Origin: Shewanella sp. UCD-KL12
GTDB lineage: Bacteria; Pseudomonadota; Gammaproteobacteria; Enterobacterales; Shewanellaceae
DNA: 64,000 bases
NCBI RefSeq assembly: GCF_001957125.1
Contig: NZ_MPHJ01000001.1
Location: 1,061,765 to 1,125,764 of the forward strand
Direction of reading: 5' to 3'
The stretch's first letter is position 1, and each line of letters opens with the position of its first letter. Shown piece by piece: positions 1-8,441 of the stretch. The notes beneath the pieces are model-generated. The model worked only from the letters and a program-made list of their open reading frames with translations, was not told the origin of the DNA and did not search any database. The translations under genes and the position numbers were made by a program.

Positions 1-96
1 ACCATAGGTCACTGATGTTCCAGACATCATTTAGCCATTCTCTATGTCCATATAGATCATGGATAGAATATTGCGTTATGTCTGGAACATTTATGG
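1..96. repeat. Partial copy of dispersed ATGTCTGGAACAT intergenic repeat
   Basis: This stretch aligns closely with the 111-bp units at 22299-22519: the same ACCATnGGTC start, the same central hairpin arm and the same ATGTCTGGAACATTTATG core. The core at 78-90 is the exact reverse complement of ATGTTCCAGACAT at 15-27, so the copy can fold into a long hairpin. It is cut by the window edge. The sequence from about 97 to 190 looks like a degenerate continuation. Confidence 0.7.
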
Positions 97-237
97 AGTT
101 TGCCAGTGGCTCACTGCTAAATTGCCACGGGTCTCTGATGTTTAGATCCTCTCTATAATCATATCAGTCACAGTTTGCATATTGCTTTTACCCATATGCA
201 GGGGTACTTTAAAAATAATGGCGTTTTGAGGTGAAGC

Positions 238-1212
238 ATGGAATTGATTTCAGTCACAAAAATATGGGATAGAGGTGAGCATAATGCCTTTACAGATATA
301 GCCCGTTTCAATGGTGCCCTTTATATCATTTTTAGAGAAGGAAGCGCTCATGTGTCCAATGAGGGGGCATTAAGGTTGCTTCGCTCAGATGATGAAGGGT
401 ACAGTTGGCAAAGTGTTGCTCTGTTCGCGCTTAAGGACAGAGATCTACGAGATGGGAAGCTCCAGGTATTTAATCAAACCTTATTAGTCTTTGGTGCAGG
501 CCCTATTCGTGAACCTGCTCCCAAACCACTGCAATCTTATTGTTGGAAAAGTCATGATGGTAAGGCGTGGTCTGAACCTCAACCTCTCATTAAGGAAGGG
601 GAGTGGTTATGGCGAATTAGTGCCACAGCTGGCTGTTTGTATGGTGTCGCCTACCGCCCCCATGAGACTGATGGCTATGTCGCGCTTTATAAAAGTGACG
701 ATGGGAATAGCTTTGAAGGGTTAGTACCAAGATTAAATCAATCAGGTTACGTTAATGAATCAGGCCTAATTTTTGATGAGAATCATCTCGCGCACTGTCT
801 ATTGAGGCGTGATCCTGTATGGGGGCCTGAGCAGAAAGCATTATTAGGCCATTCTGAGCCACCCTATAAGATTTGGCAATGGACTGAACTTGATAAGCGA
901 ATAGGCGGGCCCGTTAGTTTCTTGTATCAGGGGCGTCATCTTGCTGTTGTCCGTTTAATGGATGGAGAGGTGAGAACCTCTATTGTTGAGGTTATTGAGG
1001 CAACTGCGCAGATTAATGAATTGCTTACACTGCCCTCTGCTGGTGATACTAGCTATGCAGGCGTTGTCGTGGAAGAGCACTTACTAAAAATGAGTTATTA
1101 CTCTTCCCATGAGGGGAAAAGTGCCATCTATTTTGCTGTGGTTGACTTGGTAAAAAGAGATTTAGTGAAAGATAATTTGATAAAGGCTGACCAGTCAAAG
1201 AGTGACTCCTAA
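238..1212 (+). CDS. BNR/Asp-box (sialidase-like) beta-propeller protein
   Basis: The 324-residue protein has no signal peptide or membrane segment. It carries Asp-box-like motifs (SxDxGxxW type): RSDDEGYSWQ near residue 50, KSHDGKAWS near 105 and KSDDGNSFEG near 155. An FRE motif lies near residue 32. These features place it in the sialidase-superfamily beta-propellers. Whether it is a glycosidase is not shown: the arginine triad and Tyr/Glu pair of true sialidases were not identified. The ATG at 238 follows GAGGTG at good spacing. It is a single gene convergent with yciK. The lysine/aspartate-rich tail of about 20 residues looks disordered. The fold assignment is fairly safe; the substrate is unknown. 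Confidence 0.6.
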   Translation: MELISVTKIWDRGEHNAFTDIARFNGALYIIFREGSAHVSNEGALRLLRSDDEGYSWQSVALFALKDRDLRDGKLQVFNQTLLVFGAGPIREPAPKPLQSYCWKSHDGKAWSEPQPLIKEGEWLWRISATAGCLYGVAYRPHETDGYVALYKSDDGNSFEGLVPRLNQSGYVNESGLIFDENHLAHCLLRRDPVWGPEQKALLGHSEPPYKIWQWTELDKRIGGPVSFLYQGRHLAVVRLMDGEVRTSIVEVIEATAQINELLTLPSAGDTSYAGVVVEEHLLKMSYYSSHEGKSAIYFAVVDLVKRDLVKDNLIKADQSKSDS

Positions 1213-1253
1213 CGAAATATGTCAGGAGCCTCACTATTGACTGTACGCTTAGT

Positions 1254-1991
1254 TTACTGAGCGCTTAGCTGTTGACCATTAACGTCTACTGAGTCTTCAC
1301 CCATTAAATAGAGGTAAGTCGGCATTAAATCTTCAGGTGACTTCAACTGTTCAGCATTTTCAGCTGGGTAAGCATTAGCTCGCATCGCTGTACGGGTTGC
1401 GCCTGGGTTAATGCTATTTACTCGTAGGTTACTACCTTCATATTCATCAGCAATAGATTGCATCATGCCTTCAGTGGCAAATTTTGATATCGCATACTCG
1501 CCCCAGAAAGCTTTGCCTTTTCTGCCAACACTGCTTGAAGTGAAAACGAGTGAAGCTTTGTCTGCTTTCTTCATCACTGGTAGCAGGGCTTTAGTTAGCA
1601 TTATTTCAGCAATAACATTAACTTGCATAACCTCCTGCACAGAGTCCATTGAGATGTTTTGAAATGGACCTAATACCCCTAACATACCTGCATTGTGAAG
1701 CAGGCCATCGAGTTGGCCAAATTGTTGCTCGATGGTTTCAGCCATATCGATATAGTTTTGCTCAGTGGCTCCTTTAAGGTCCAGTGGCACTATGGCTGGT
1801 TTCGGGTAGCCCGCTTGCTCAATTTGATCATAAACGGCTTCGAGTTTTTTAACGGTTTTCCCTAGTAGAATAACGGTTGCACCATGTTTAGCAAAGCTAA
1901 CTGCTGCAGCTCGGCCTATGCCATCGCCAGCGCCTGTTACGAGAATCGTTTTGTTAATAAGTAGATCTTTTGCTGCTTGATATTCCAACAT
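1254..1991 (-). CDS. yciK: SDR-family oxidoreductase YciK
   Basis: This 245-residue classical short-chain dehydrogenase/reductase has the Rossmann motif TGAGDGIG at 19-26, NAG at about 100-102, the catalytic serine region near 152-154 and YxxxK (Tyr166, Lys170). Length and overall sequence fit the YciK group. YciK is a cytosolic NAD(P)(H)-dependent enzyme whose physiological substrate is not established. It is convergent with the upstream propeller gene and divergent from the lipase gene, so the 1992-2255 region probably holds promoters for both directions. The start ATG gives the usual N-terminal extension before the Rossmann strand. Confidence 0.85.
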   Translation of the reverse strand: MLEYQAAKDLLINKTILVTGAGDGIGRAAAVSFAKHGATVILLGKTVKKLEAVYDQIEQAGYPKPAIVPLDLKGATEQNYIDMAETIEQQFGQLDGLLHNAGMLGVLGPFQNISMDSVQEVMQVNVIAEIMLTKALLPVMKKADKASLVFTSSSVGRKGKAFWGEYAISKFATEGMMQSIADEYEGSNLRVNSINPGATRTAMRANAYPAENAEQLKSPEDLMPTYLYLMGEDSVDVNGQQLSAQ

Positions 1992-2155
1992 GAGTCAATA
2001 ATTCCTATTGGCGGAAAAGCCCGCCACCTCTCGAGTCACTGATGTGATAAACGTCTGTTTTAAACAAATGATTAATATTTGTTCTAAAATTCACTGGTCT
2101 TATGTGACAAATTTGTAGCTAAGTCTATATTTTTACGTTAACTTGAGCCTAGGTA

Positions 2156-2213
2156 AGGACATAAAAATGTCCTATTTGGTCACACGGTATTGCCTATTGT
2201 GACCAAATTTTTT
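2156..2213 (+). promoter_or_regulatory. Double hairpin with U-tract in lipase leader (possible attenuator)
   Basis: AGGACAT-AAAA-ATGTCCT (2156-2173) is a perfect 7-bp tetraloop hairpin. It is followed at once by 10-bp arms TTTGGTCACA (2175-2184) and TGTGACCAAA (2198-2207), then six T residues. The second hairpin has intrinsic-terminator form and points toward the lipase ATG 43 nt downstream. No gene on this strand ends here, so leader attenuation or the end of a short upstream RNA are both possible. Confidence 0.5.
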
Positions 2214-2255
2214 GGGGAAAACAAAAATTATTACAACAAGATTTGGGGAACGAAG

Positions 2256-4736
2256 ATGAAAAGACTCTTTTTGGGTGTCGCGATTGCCTCTGCGCTAGGA
2301 CTCACTGCCTGTAGTGAAGATAGTGTCGATGAGTTAAAAGATAAAGTTGAGCCTCTGATCCCTGAGTCTCATATGGTATTTGATCCTGCTAATGGCGCCG
2401 TTCCTTTGCCTAACGATCTTCTTTTTAGTGGGACGCTAGATGGCACTATTCATATTCCAGGCGAAGCGTTAGATGGAAGCAGTGATTATACCGACCCCTC
2501 TATGGCGCTCGGCGCATTAGATGGTTGGTCTACTACTGCACCAATTTCTATTACTGTTGACCCAGCTACCGATCATGACGGCACTAAACTGAGTTTAGAT
2601 GTTGCTTCGGTATTTCAGCCTGGCGCAGTGAGAGTTTTTGAGGCTACTGTGGGTGGTCCTCTATCTTCCGATCCTGAATGTAGTGCAAGTCCATCAGCTT
2701 CTGCATGTAAAGTCGGTGAAGAGTTAACTTTTGGTGTTGATTTTGTATCTAAAGGCTCAGGCAATACCATCGCGATAGTGCCGTTAAAGCCCCTTAAAGC
2801 TGGTCAGTCATATATTTACACTACGACCAATTTGATTATGGACTCAGAAGGGCGTCCTATCGCGCCTTCTGGAAGCTATGCACTGCTTAAGCTAGATATT
2901 GACACACACCCGCTTGAGACTGCTGACCAATTAATGCTGCAAACTTTAGTTAATAGTTACGAAAAAGGCATAGCAGCTGAGCACGGTGTTGATTCTGAAT
3001 CGATTAGTTATGCCGGACTGTTTACTACGCAATCTGTGGTAGATGTTTACGAGACGACTAAGTTACTCATGGCTGAGCCTGGCTCTCCTTATGCACCCGC
3101 TTTCTCTGTAGCGCCAACGCCGCTTGGTTACACCGTCGCTATGGCGGCTGGGCTGACTCCCGCTGATGGTCTTGCTTATGTCCTCGCTGATATGGCGAAT
3201 GTATTTGGCGCTGAGCTAACACTACCGGTATTTGGTGATTGTTCATCAGCTGGTTGCTTAGACGAAAATATGATGCCAACCATCAATGGCAGCTGGAAAG
3301 CTTATGGTGATAGCCCAGTTTCTGTGTTGTTAGCACTGCAAGACGGCACGATGAGCCAGCAAAATTATGGCATGCAAGCCATGGCTTATGATATTGACCC
3401 TGCGGCCGGTATCGCCAACCCTGCACTGTTAGCGGGTAAAGCTTGGTTACTCGATGATGGTACAGCTGCTGATAAAGCTAAGCACTTGACTAAATTTAAC
3501 CCAATACCTGCCATTAAGGGCTATGAGAAGGTACCCGTATTTATCACTGTACCGGATGCAGCTAAATTACAGGCGTTTAATGAAGCGCAAGGTTTACCTT
3601 TCGAAGCACCTACTGCAGGTTGGCCAACTAACATCGCCCTGCATGGACTCGGTGGTGGTAAAGAGATGGCTCTGACATTTGCTGGAACTTATGCAGCAAT
3701 GGGGATAGCTACAGTTGCTATCGATCATCCACTACACGGTGCTCGTTCATTTGATGCTAATGGTGATGGCGTTTACGAAGTGTCAGCTTCAGCACCTGAG
3801 TTTGGCTATGCTATTGGTCAGCCAGAAGCATTCGTTAATGGTAATCCACTAGCGTTTGTGAATATTGCAAGTACCTTATCGACCCGCGATAACTTCCGTC
3901 AGAGTGTTGTTGATCACTTAGGTGTCCGCTTAGCCTTGACTGGTTTATCTATGCAGTTAGCGCAGATGGAGCTGCCTCAGGTATTCGATATCGGCAAGAT
4001 AAGCTCACAGGGCTTAAGCCTTGGCGGGATTGTTAATACTAACTTCTCAACTTACGCAAGTACTGGCCTTGTACACCCTGAGACAGGTACTGCACTGCCA
4101 AATGTTTATGCGCTTAATGCATCATCGCTCGTTGCACCTGCTGGCGGTTTAGCTGGCACCTTCGTTGGTTCGCCAACGTTTGCGCCTATGCTCGAGGAGA
4201 ATATTTTAGCCAGTGAGTCGTTCCAAGCGCTAGTCGATGAGGCGAATACTGCCGGTTATGAGCCTGGCTCTGACGAATATGCCGCTTTGGTGGCTGCCGT
4301 TTACGCTGAGTTTATTCCAGTCTTTGCTTTTGCTGTTCAAACTGCGATTGATAGTGCTGACCCTGTCAACCATGGCGCTATGCTTAAAGCGACTGGCCTG
4401 CCTGTGCATCTAATTGAAGTCGTAGGTGATGGCACTGATGCCAATAAGCCTGATCAAGTACTGCCAAACAGCGTTGAGGGCTTCCCAACATCAGGTACTG
4501 AGCCGCTGATTGCAGAATTAGGTCTAGAGTGTATTGATACGACGACTGCAAGCTCTGGTGCTGTACGCTTTACTGAAGGTCACCATAGCTCATTGACAGA
4601 TCCTGCTGGTTTAGCACCTACTGTTGAGATGCAGCAAGAAGCTGCGGCTTTTGCTCTGACTGCAGGTAAAGGCTCTGCAACTATCTTAATTGATAACAGT
4701 GATATCATTCAGCCTTGTGCGGTTCCTGCTGGATAA
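2256..4736 (+). CDS. VolA/Pla-1/cef-family outer-membrane lipase lipoprotein
   Basis: The product is an 826-residue lipoprotein with a short signal peptide and lipobox LTAC (Cys19). Glu-Asp follow Cys19 shortly after a Ser, which is compatible with export to the outer membrane. Overall sequence fits the Pla-1/cef (VolA) lipase family. In Vibrio, VolA is a surface-exposed lysophospholipase that releases fatty acids from host lipid. The alpha/beta-hydrolase nucleophile motif GLSLGG is at 586-591 (Ser588), and an earlier HGLGGG stretch fits the oxyanion region. The ATG at 2256 is preferred over an upstream in-frame TTG because the signal peptide starts there and GGGGAACG precedes it. A terminator follows at 4759. 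The volB/fadL-like partner seen in Vibrio is not adjacent here. Confidence 0.85.
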   Translation: MKRLFLGVAIASALGLTACSEDSVDELKDKVEPLIPESHMVFDPANGAVPLPNDLLFSGTLDGTIHIPGEALDGSSDYTDPSMALGALDGWSTTAPISITVDPATDHDGTKLSLDVASVFQPGAVRVFEATVGGPLSSDPECSASPSASACKVGEELTFGVDFVSKGSGNTIAIVPLKPLKAGQSYIYTTTNLIMDSEGRPIAPSGSYALLKLDIDTHPLETADQLMLQTLVNSYEKGIAAEHGVDSESISYAGLFTTQSVVDVYETTKLLMAEPGSPYAPAFSVAPTPLGYTVAMAAGLTPADGLAYVLADMANVFGAELTLPVFGDCSSAGCLDENMMPTINGSWKAYGDSPVSVLLALQDGTMSQQNYGMQAMAYDIDPAAGIANPALLAGKAWLLDDGTAADKAKHLTKFNPIPAIKGYEKVPVFITVPDAAKLQAFNEAQGLPFEAPTAGWPTNIALHGLGGGKEMALTFAGTYAAMGIATVAIDHPLHGARSFDANGDGVYEVSASAPEFGYAIGQPEAFVNGNPLAFVNIASTLSTRDNFRQSVVDHLGVRLALTGLSMQLAQMELPQVFDIGKISSQGLSLGGIVNTNFSTYASTGLVHPETGTALPNVYALNASSLVAPAGGLAGTFVGSPTFAPMLEENILASESFQALVDEANTAGYEPGSDEYAALVAAVYAEFIPVFAFAVQTAIDSADPVNHGAMLKATGLPVHLIEVVGDGTDANKPDQVLPNSVEGFPTSGTEPLIAELGLECIDTTTASSGAVRFTEGHHSSLTDPAGLAPTVEMQQEAAAFALTAGKGSATILIDNSDIIQPCAVPAG

Positions 4737-4758
4737 GTTCAGTACGAAAGAGTGAGTT

Positions 4759-4785
4759 AAAACCCAGCTTAGGCTGGGTTTTTTA
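4759..4785 (+). terminator. Intrinsic terminator after lipase gene
   Basis: AAAACCCAGC and GCTGGGTTTT arms around a short loop are followed by a T run, 23 nt after the lipase stop codon. Confidence 0.8.
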
Positions 4786-4875
4786 TTATCTGTGAAAGGC
4801 TACGTTTGTTATTGAGTAAAGGGCTGCTAGAATAGCGACAATTATTGATTATGTTTGAATGAGCTGGAGCATATT

Positions 4876-5907
4876 TTGGAATTTTTGTACGAATATGGAC
4901 TGTTTTTTGCCAAAGCAATCACCATAGTGTTATCGATTATTGCTGTTGTTGTAGTGATACTGGCCTCTGCTGTGAAGCAGAAAGGCGAGAAAGGTGAGTT
5001 GAGGTTAACCAACTTAACTGATGAGCTTAAACAGCTTAAGCATGAGCTTAAAGAGGAGCTGCTCAGTAAGAAGCAGTTTAAAGCTTATGAAAAGCAGTTA
5101 AAAGCGGATGAGAAAGCGAAAGAGAAAGCTGAAAAAGAACAAGCAGAGGATGTATTAGAGCCTAGAGTCTTTGTTGTGGACTTCAAAGGTAGTATAGATG
5201 CAGGCGAAGTCGCCTCCCTTCGTGAAGAGATCAGCGCTATCTTAGCTATTGCTGAAGCTGGCGATGAAGTGATTGTTAATGTGGAAAGTGGTGGTGGCAT
5301 GGTTCATGGCTACGGCTTAGCATCAAGCCAGCTAGACCGTCTTCGTCAAGCTGATATTCCTTTGACTATTTGTGTCGATAAAGTGGCTGCTAGTGGCGGT
5401 TATATGATGGCGTGTGTGGCGAATAAAGTCTATGCTGCGCCGTTTGCTATTGTAGGCTCAATTGGTGTGGTAGCTCAGATCCCTAATTTTAATAAATTGC
5501 TCAAGAAGCATGATATTGATTATGAGCAACATACCGCAGGTAACTTTAAACGTACGCTAACCGTATTTGGTGAAAATACCGATGAGGGACGAGCGAAGTT
5601 TCAAACAGAGCTAGAAGAAACTCATGTATTGTTTAAAGCGTTCATCGCTAAGTATCGCCCTGAGCTTGACCTTAATAAAGTTGCAACGGGTGAGCATTGG
5701 TATGGTCAACAAGCTATTGAACTTGGCTTGGTCGATGAGATTTCAACCAGTGATGATGTGGTAATGAAACTTGCCAAAGAAAGGACTGTGATTAAGGTTC
5801 GTTATCAGTTGAAGAAAAAGTTTGCCGATAAGATAGCCCATGCGGCATCTTTATCATTTAACTCTGTGTTTAATAAGTTAGCTGAAAAAAATCAGCCGCT
5901 AAACTAA
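4876..5907 (+). CDS. sohB: Inner-membrane serine protease SohB
   Basis: This is a SppA-like (family S49) peptidase of 343 residues, anchored by one N-terminal membrane segment (about residues 8-32) with the protease domain in the periplasm. A lysine/glutamate-rich linker of about 65 residues separates anchor and protease domain. The catalytic dyad is visible: Ser173 in AASGGYM and Lys225 in GNFKRTL. TTG at 4876 is chosen because GGAG lies 8 nt upstream and the product then begins MEFLYEYG as in SohB proteins. An in-frame TTG at 4855 is the alternative. It may quality-control envelope proteins; its natural substrates are not known. It is monocistronic, with a terminator at 5942. Confidence 0.88.
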   Translation: MEFLYEYGLFFAKAITIVLSIIAVVVVILASAVKQKGEKGELRLTNLTDELKQLKHELKEELLSKKQFKAYEKQLKADEKAKEKAEKEQAEDVLEPRVFVVDFKGSIDAGEVASLREEISAILAIAEAGDEVIVNVESGGGMVHGYGLASSQLDRLRQADIPLTICVDKVAASGGYMMACVANKVYAAPFAIVGSIGVVAQIPNFNKLLKKHDIDYEQHTAGNFKRTLTVFGENTDEGRAKFQTELEETHVLFKAFIAKYRPELDLNKVATGEHWYGQQAIELGLVDEISTSDDVVMKLAKERTVIKVRYQLKKKFADKIAHAASLSFNSVFNKLAEKNQPLN

Positions 5908-5941
5908 ACCTCTTCATCATTTAGTGTTGTTTCGTTAAATT

Positions 5942-5968
5942 AAAGCCTGCTTAATGCAGGCTTTTTTA
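5942..5968 (+). terminator. Intrinsic terminator after sohB
   Basis: AAAGCCTGC and GCAGGCTTT arms around a short loop are followed by a T run, about 35 nt after the sohB stop. Confidence 0.8.
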
Positions 5969-6000
5969 TTCAGGCAAGAGTATTCAGGCTAGAGTTTGAG

Positions 6001-6357
6001 CTAATGAGTTAATCTTAACTCTTGTCGGTGTTCATGTTCATGGTTTTCGGCGCACTTTTCACATCGTTGTTCAACAGGATCTATCGCTAAACGGTTTATG
6101 CCTATTTCACTTTCACAGTCTGAACATAATCCATAAAGTCCAATATCCAGTTGGCATAGCGCCGCATCGAGTTTCGTGACTTGAATGAATAACGGGTGTT
6201 CACATAAACCTAAGTCTGTTAACTGAGCAATTAACTCACACAGGGACTGATCTTGTGAGTCTAGCTTTAGCTGTTTGCTCTCGGCAAGCGTACCTATCTC
6301 TTTCCTTAGATTCGATTCAAGCTGCGACAATTCATGTCTGATTGGGGGTCTGCTCAT
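6001..6357 (-). CDS. DksA/TraR-family C4 zinc-finger protein
   Basis: The 118-residue protein has a predicted helical N-terminal half and a C-terminal four-cysteine zinc finger (Cys78, Cys81, Cys99, Cys102; CxxC-x17-CxxC). This matches the DksA/TraR family, whose members bind RNA polymerase through its secondary channel. It is shorter than DksA (about 150 residues). The acidic coiled-coil tip DxxDA of DksA is not obvious, so it may be a paralogue with altered activity or a non-transcriptional role. A His/Glu-rich tail (HEHEH) follows the finger. It stands alone, convergent with sohB. Confidence 0.72.
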   Translation of the reverse strand: MSRPPIRHELSQLESNLRKEIGTLAESKQLKLDSQDQSLCELIAQLTDLGLCEHPLFIQVTKLDAALCQLDIGLYGLCSDCESEIGINRLAIDPVEQRCEKCAENHEHEHRQELRLTH

Positions 6358-6557
6358 CGAGAATGTGCCTTGTTATCTGTTTCGTAGAAATAGTCTAAAC
6401 AGCTATAGCTTTATGACTATGACTAAGATCAAATGTCAGGCAGGTTTAGTGTATGTTTTGATAAGATATTAGCTGATCTGACCTGTTCGCAGCTTGTTTT
6501 TCATGTACAAATTTATGGCATTTGCTTGAGATAACAGGCATTCCACCTCTTGAGACA

Positions 6558-7490
6558 CTAGCTGAGTGACTTTAAAAGCGTCAAGATATCAGGGGTTTTC
6601 TTCAGAACTCTTAACTCCATAAATAATTCATCAGCTTCACTGTATTGATTTGCAATAAATTTAAGCCACTGTTTAATGCGAGCAGGGTAGTACTTCTCTT
6701 TCTCGCTAACAATCTCATATTCTGAGTATTGCAGTAACAAGTGTAAGACTTGAGTCCAAGGCATTTTAGTTTGTGAGCCTTTGATGACTTGAGCTAGGTT
6801 AGGTACAGCTAATGCGCCTCTGCCTATCATCACATCACTACAACCTGAAACTTTTTTGCATTTCAGATAATCGTCTAGGCTCCATATTTCGCCGTTGGCG
6901 ATAACTGGGATTGAAATCGCATCACGTATTTGATGAATATACTCCCAGTGTGCAGGCGGCCTGTAGCCTTCCTCTTTAGTTCGAGCATGGACGGTGAGTT
7001 CAGTGGCGCCAGCAGCTTCAATAGCATTCGATATTTCGATGCAGCGGCTCTTGTCATCCCAACCCAAGCGAATTTTGGCCGATACGGGCATGTTAAGAGG
7101 CACGGCTTCTCTAACAGCTTTGACAACTTTATAGATGGTTTCAGGCTCTTTGAGCAGGGCGGCTCCGCCGTTACTCCGATTAACCATAGGGGCCGGACAT
7201 CCAAAATTAAGATCAACGCCTTTAGAACCGAGCGTTATGGCGCGGCTGGCATTTTCTGCCATCCATTGAGGGTGTTGGCCAAGTAGTTGTAGACGTACAG
7301 GTGTGCCCGAGACAGTTTTACTGTGATTAGCCAGCTCTGAGCATAGTCGATAAAACACTTTTTCAGGAAGCAGCTGATCCACCACTCGAATAAATTCGCT
7401 GATGACCAGATCATATCCACCAACACTGGTTAGCAGTGCTCTCATTGGTGCATCGGCAACGCCTTCCATTGGTGCTAAAACGACTCTCAT
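6558..7490 (-). CDS. dusC: tRNA-dihydrouridine(16) synthase DusC
   Basis: This flavoenzyme reduces uridine in the tRNA D-loop to dihydrouridine; DusC acts at position 16. The 310-residue protein starts with APMEGV, contributing to the FMN pocket, and has the conserved NFGCPAP loop with catalytic Cys98. Further FMN-barrel motifs are KIRLGWDD, HARTKEEGYRPPA and IANGEIWS, then the IGRGAL phosphate-binding loop near 215 and the helical C-terminal domain. The Cys-loop context and length fit DusC rather than DusA or DusB. It is a single gene transcribed away from the RiPP cassette. Confidence 0.9.
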   Translation of the reverse strand: MRVVLAPMEGVADAPMRALLTSVGGYDLVISEFIRVVDQLLPEKVFYRLCSELANHSKTVSGTPVRLQLLGQHPQWMAENASRAITLGSKGVDLNFGCPAPMVNRSNGGAALLKEPETIYKVVKAVREAVPLNMPVSAKIRLGWDDKSRCIEISNAIEAAGATELTVHARTKEEGYRPPAHWEYIHQIRDAISIPVIANGEIWSLDDYLKCKKVSGCSDVMIGRGALAVPNLAQVIKGSQTKMPWTQVLHLLLQYSEYEIVSEKEKYYPARIKQWLKFIANQYSEADELFMELRVLKKTPDILTLLKSLS

Positions 7491-7868
7491 TGTGCACAGT
7501 ATCTCATTGTTAAAATCTACCTTAATGGTAATTTGCTGCTATTTTTAATAACTAGGCCTCAATTACTATTGATTGAATTAATAAAGCCTAGATTAACTGG
7601 GGGCGCATTCTAACCTATGCAGACTAGTGATACAAAAACTAGTCGTCATCTTGGTTTGTGATAAGCATTTCAATAAGAAGTGGTCACGAACTGCTGGGTT
7701 TAACCATACTTTTGTACATTGCTATCGCGCTTAAATTGGTGCATAAATGTGACGTATGTAAAAAAAATGAAATAAGTTTGCGCTGTGTCGGGTCTACTTA
7801 TGCAAGCCAGCTGACATGCAGTTTGGTTGGTAACCGAAACTACTTTATTGATCTGAAAGGAATACATT
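7491..7868. other. Divergent intergenic region dusC / hvfA-like
   Basis: This 378-base AT-rich spacer must hold the promoter of the RiPP cassette and that of dusC. A good ribosome-binding site (GAAAGGAA, about 7855-7862) precedes the precursor ATG. No confident ECF-sigma or copper-responsive operator was recognised by eye. Short ORFs in this stretch have no recognisable product. Confidence 0.5.
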
Positions 7869-8321
7869 ATGAACTTAGTTAAAAAAACTGCTGTTGCTGC
7901 TGCCCTAGGTACTGTTGTTATGGGTTCGGCTTTTGCTGCTGAAGCCAATACGAATCCATTTGGTTATAGCCAGATGGAATCTGGTTACCAACTTGCTGAT
8001 GGTGAAGGCAAGTGCGGTGGTGATATGAAGAAAGGAAAAGAGGGTAAGTGCGGTGAAGGTAAATGTGGCGGCGACATGAAAAAAGCCAAAGAGGGTAAAT
8101 GTGGCGAAGGCAAGTGTGGCGGCGACATGAAAAAAGCCAAAGAGGGTAAATGTGGCGAAGGCAAGTGTGGCGGTGACATGAAAAAAGCCAAAGAGGGTAA
8201 ATGTGGCGAAGGCAAGTGTGGCGGCGACATGAAAAAGGCCAAAGAAGGTAAGTGTGGCGGCGATATGAAAAAAGCCAAAGAAGGTAAGTGTGGCGAAGGC
8301 AAGTGTGGCGGTGACAAGTAA
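7869..8321 (+). CDS. HvfA/bufferin-type RiPP precursor with 12 EGKCG motifs
   Basis: The 150-residue precursor has a Sec signal peptide (cleavage probably after AFA near residue 23), a short spacer containing NPFGYSQMESGYQLADG, then a repeat region at 46-150. That region holds twelve EGKCG motifs, mostly in EGKCG-EGKCG-GDMKKAK units of 17 residues. All twelve cysteines lie in EGKCG and none elsewhere. In the Haemophilus influenzae HvfA system the cysteines of EGKCG are converted by a DUF692/MNIO enzyme to copper-binding oxazolone/thioamide groups. The MNIO gene and its DUF2063 partner follow directly here, which supports the same role. At the DNA level the units are near-identical 51-bp repeats. 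Modification and metal binding are inferred. Confidence 0.88.
   Translation: MNLVKKTAVAAALGTVVMGSAFAAEANTNPFGYSQMESGYQLADGEGKCGGDMKKGKEGKCGEGKCGGDMKKAKEGKCGEGKCGGDMKKAKEGKCGEGKCGGDMKKAKEGKCGEGKCGGDMKKAKEGKCGGDMKKAKEGKCGEGKCGGDK
8004..8318 (+). repeat. 51-bp in-frame tandem repeats in precursor gene
   Basis: Near-identical 51-bp units encode EGKCGEGKCGGDMKKAK. The first and sixth units are shortened to a single EGKCG. Most differences between units are synonymous (GAG/GAA, AAA/AAG, GGC/GGT). This points to recent duplication and a potential for copy-number change. Confidence 0.9.
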
Positions 8322-8333
8322 AGGGTATTTACT

Positions 8334-8395
8334 CTGTTAGATATTATCTAACAGTACTGTTTAAATAAGGCCGGATAATTCTGGCCTTTTTATTT
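8334..8395 (+). terminator. Hairpin plus intrinsic terminator between precursor and MNIO genes
   Basis: CTGTTAGAT-att-ATCTAACAG (8334-8354) is a perfect 9-bp hairpin. It is followed by AAGGCC/GGCCTT arms at 8367-8388 and a T-rich tract. Partial termination here would make more precursor mRNA than enzyme mRNA. Readthrough is needed unless the MNIO gene has its own promoter. Confidence 0.7.
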
Positions 8396-8441
8396 TGTCT
8401 AGCCAGTACTACGACACTAATTGGTATTGTGGGGAGCGAAA

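Noticed and set aside
2190..2255. Upstream in-frame TTG start for the lipase
   Set aside because: It would put 22 hydrophilic residues before the lipoprotein signal and overlaps the hairpin. ATG at 2256 has a proper ribosome-binding site and signal peptide.
7840..7862. GTAACC-N16-TCTGA as an ECF-type promoter for the RiPP cassette
   Set aside because: The start site would fall at the ribosome-binding site, leaving no leader for translation. The match is weak, so the true promoter remains unidentified.
7985..8317. Long open frame antisense to the EGKCG repeats
   Set aside because: It is a by-product of the repeat composition: it mirrors the 51-bp periodicity and has no ribosome-binding site or domain of its own.
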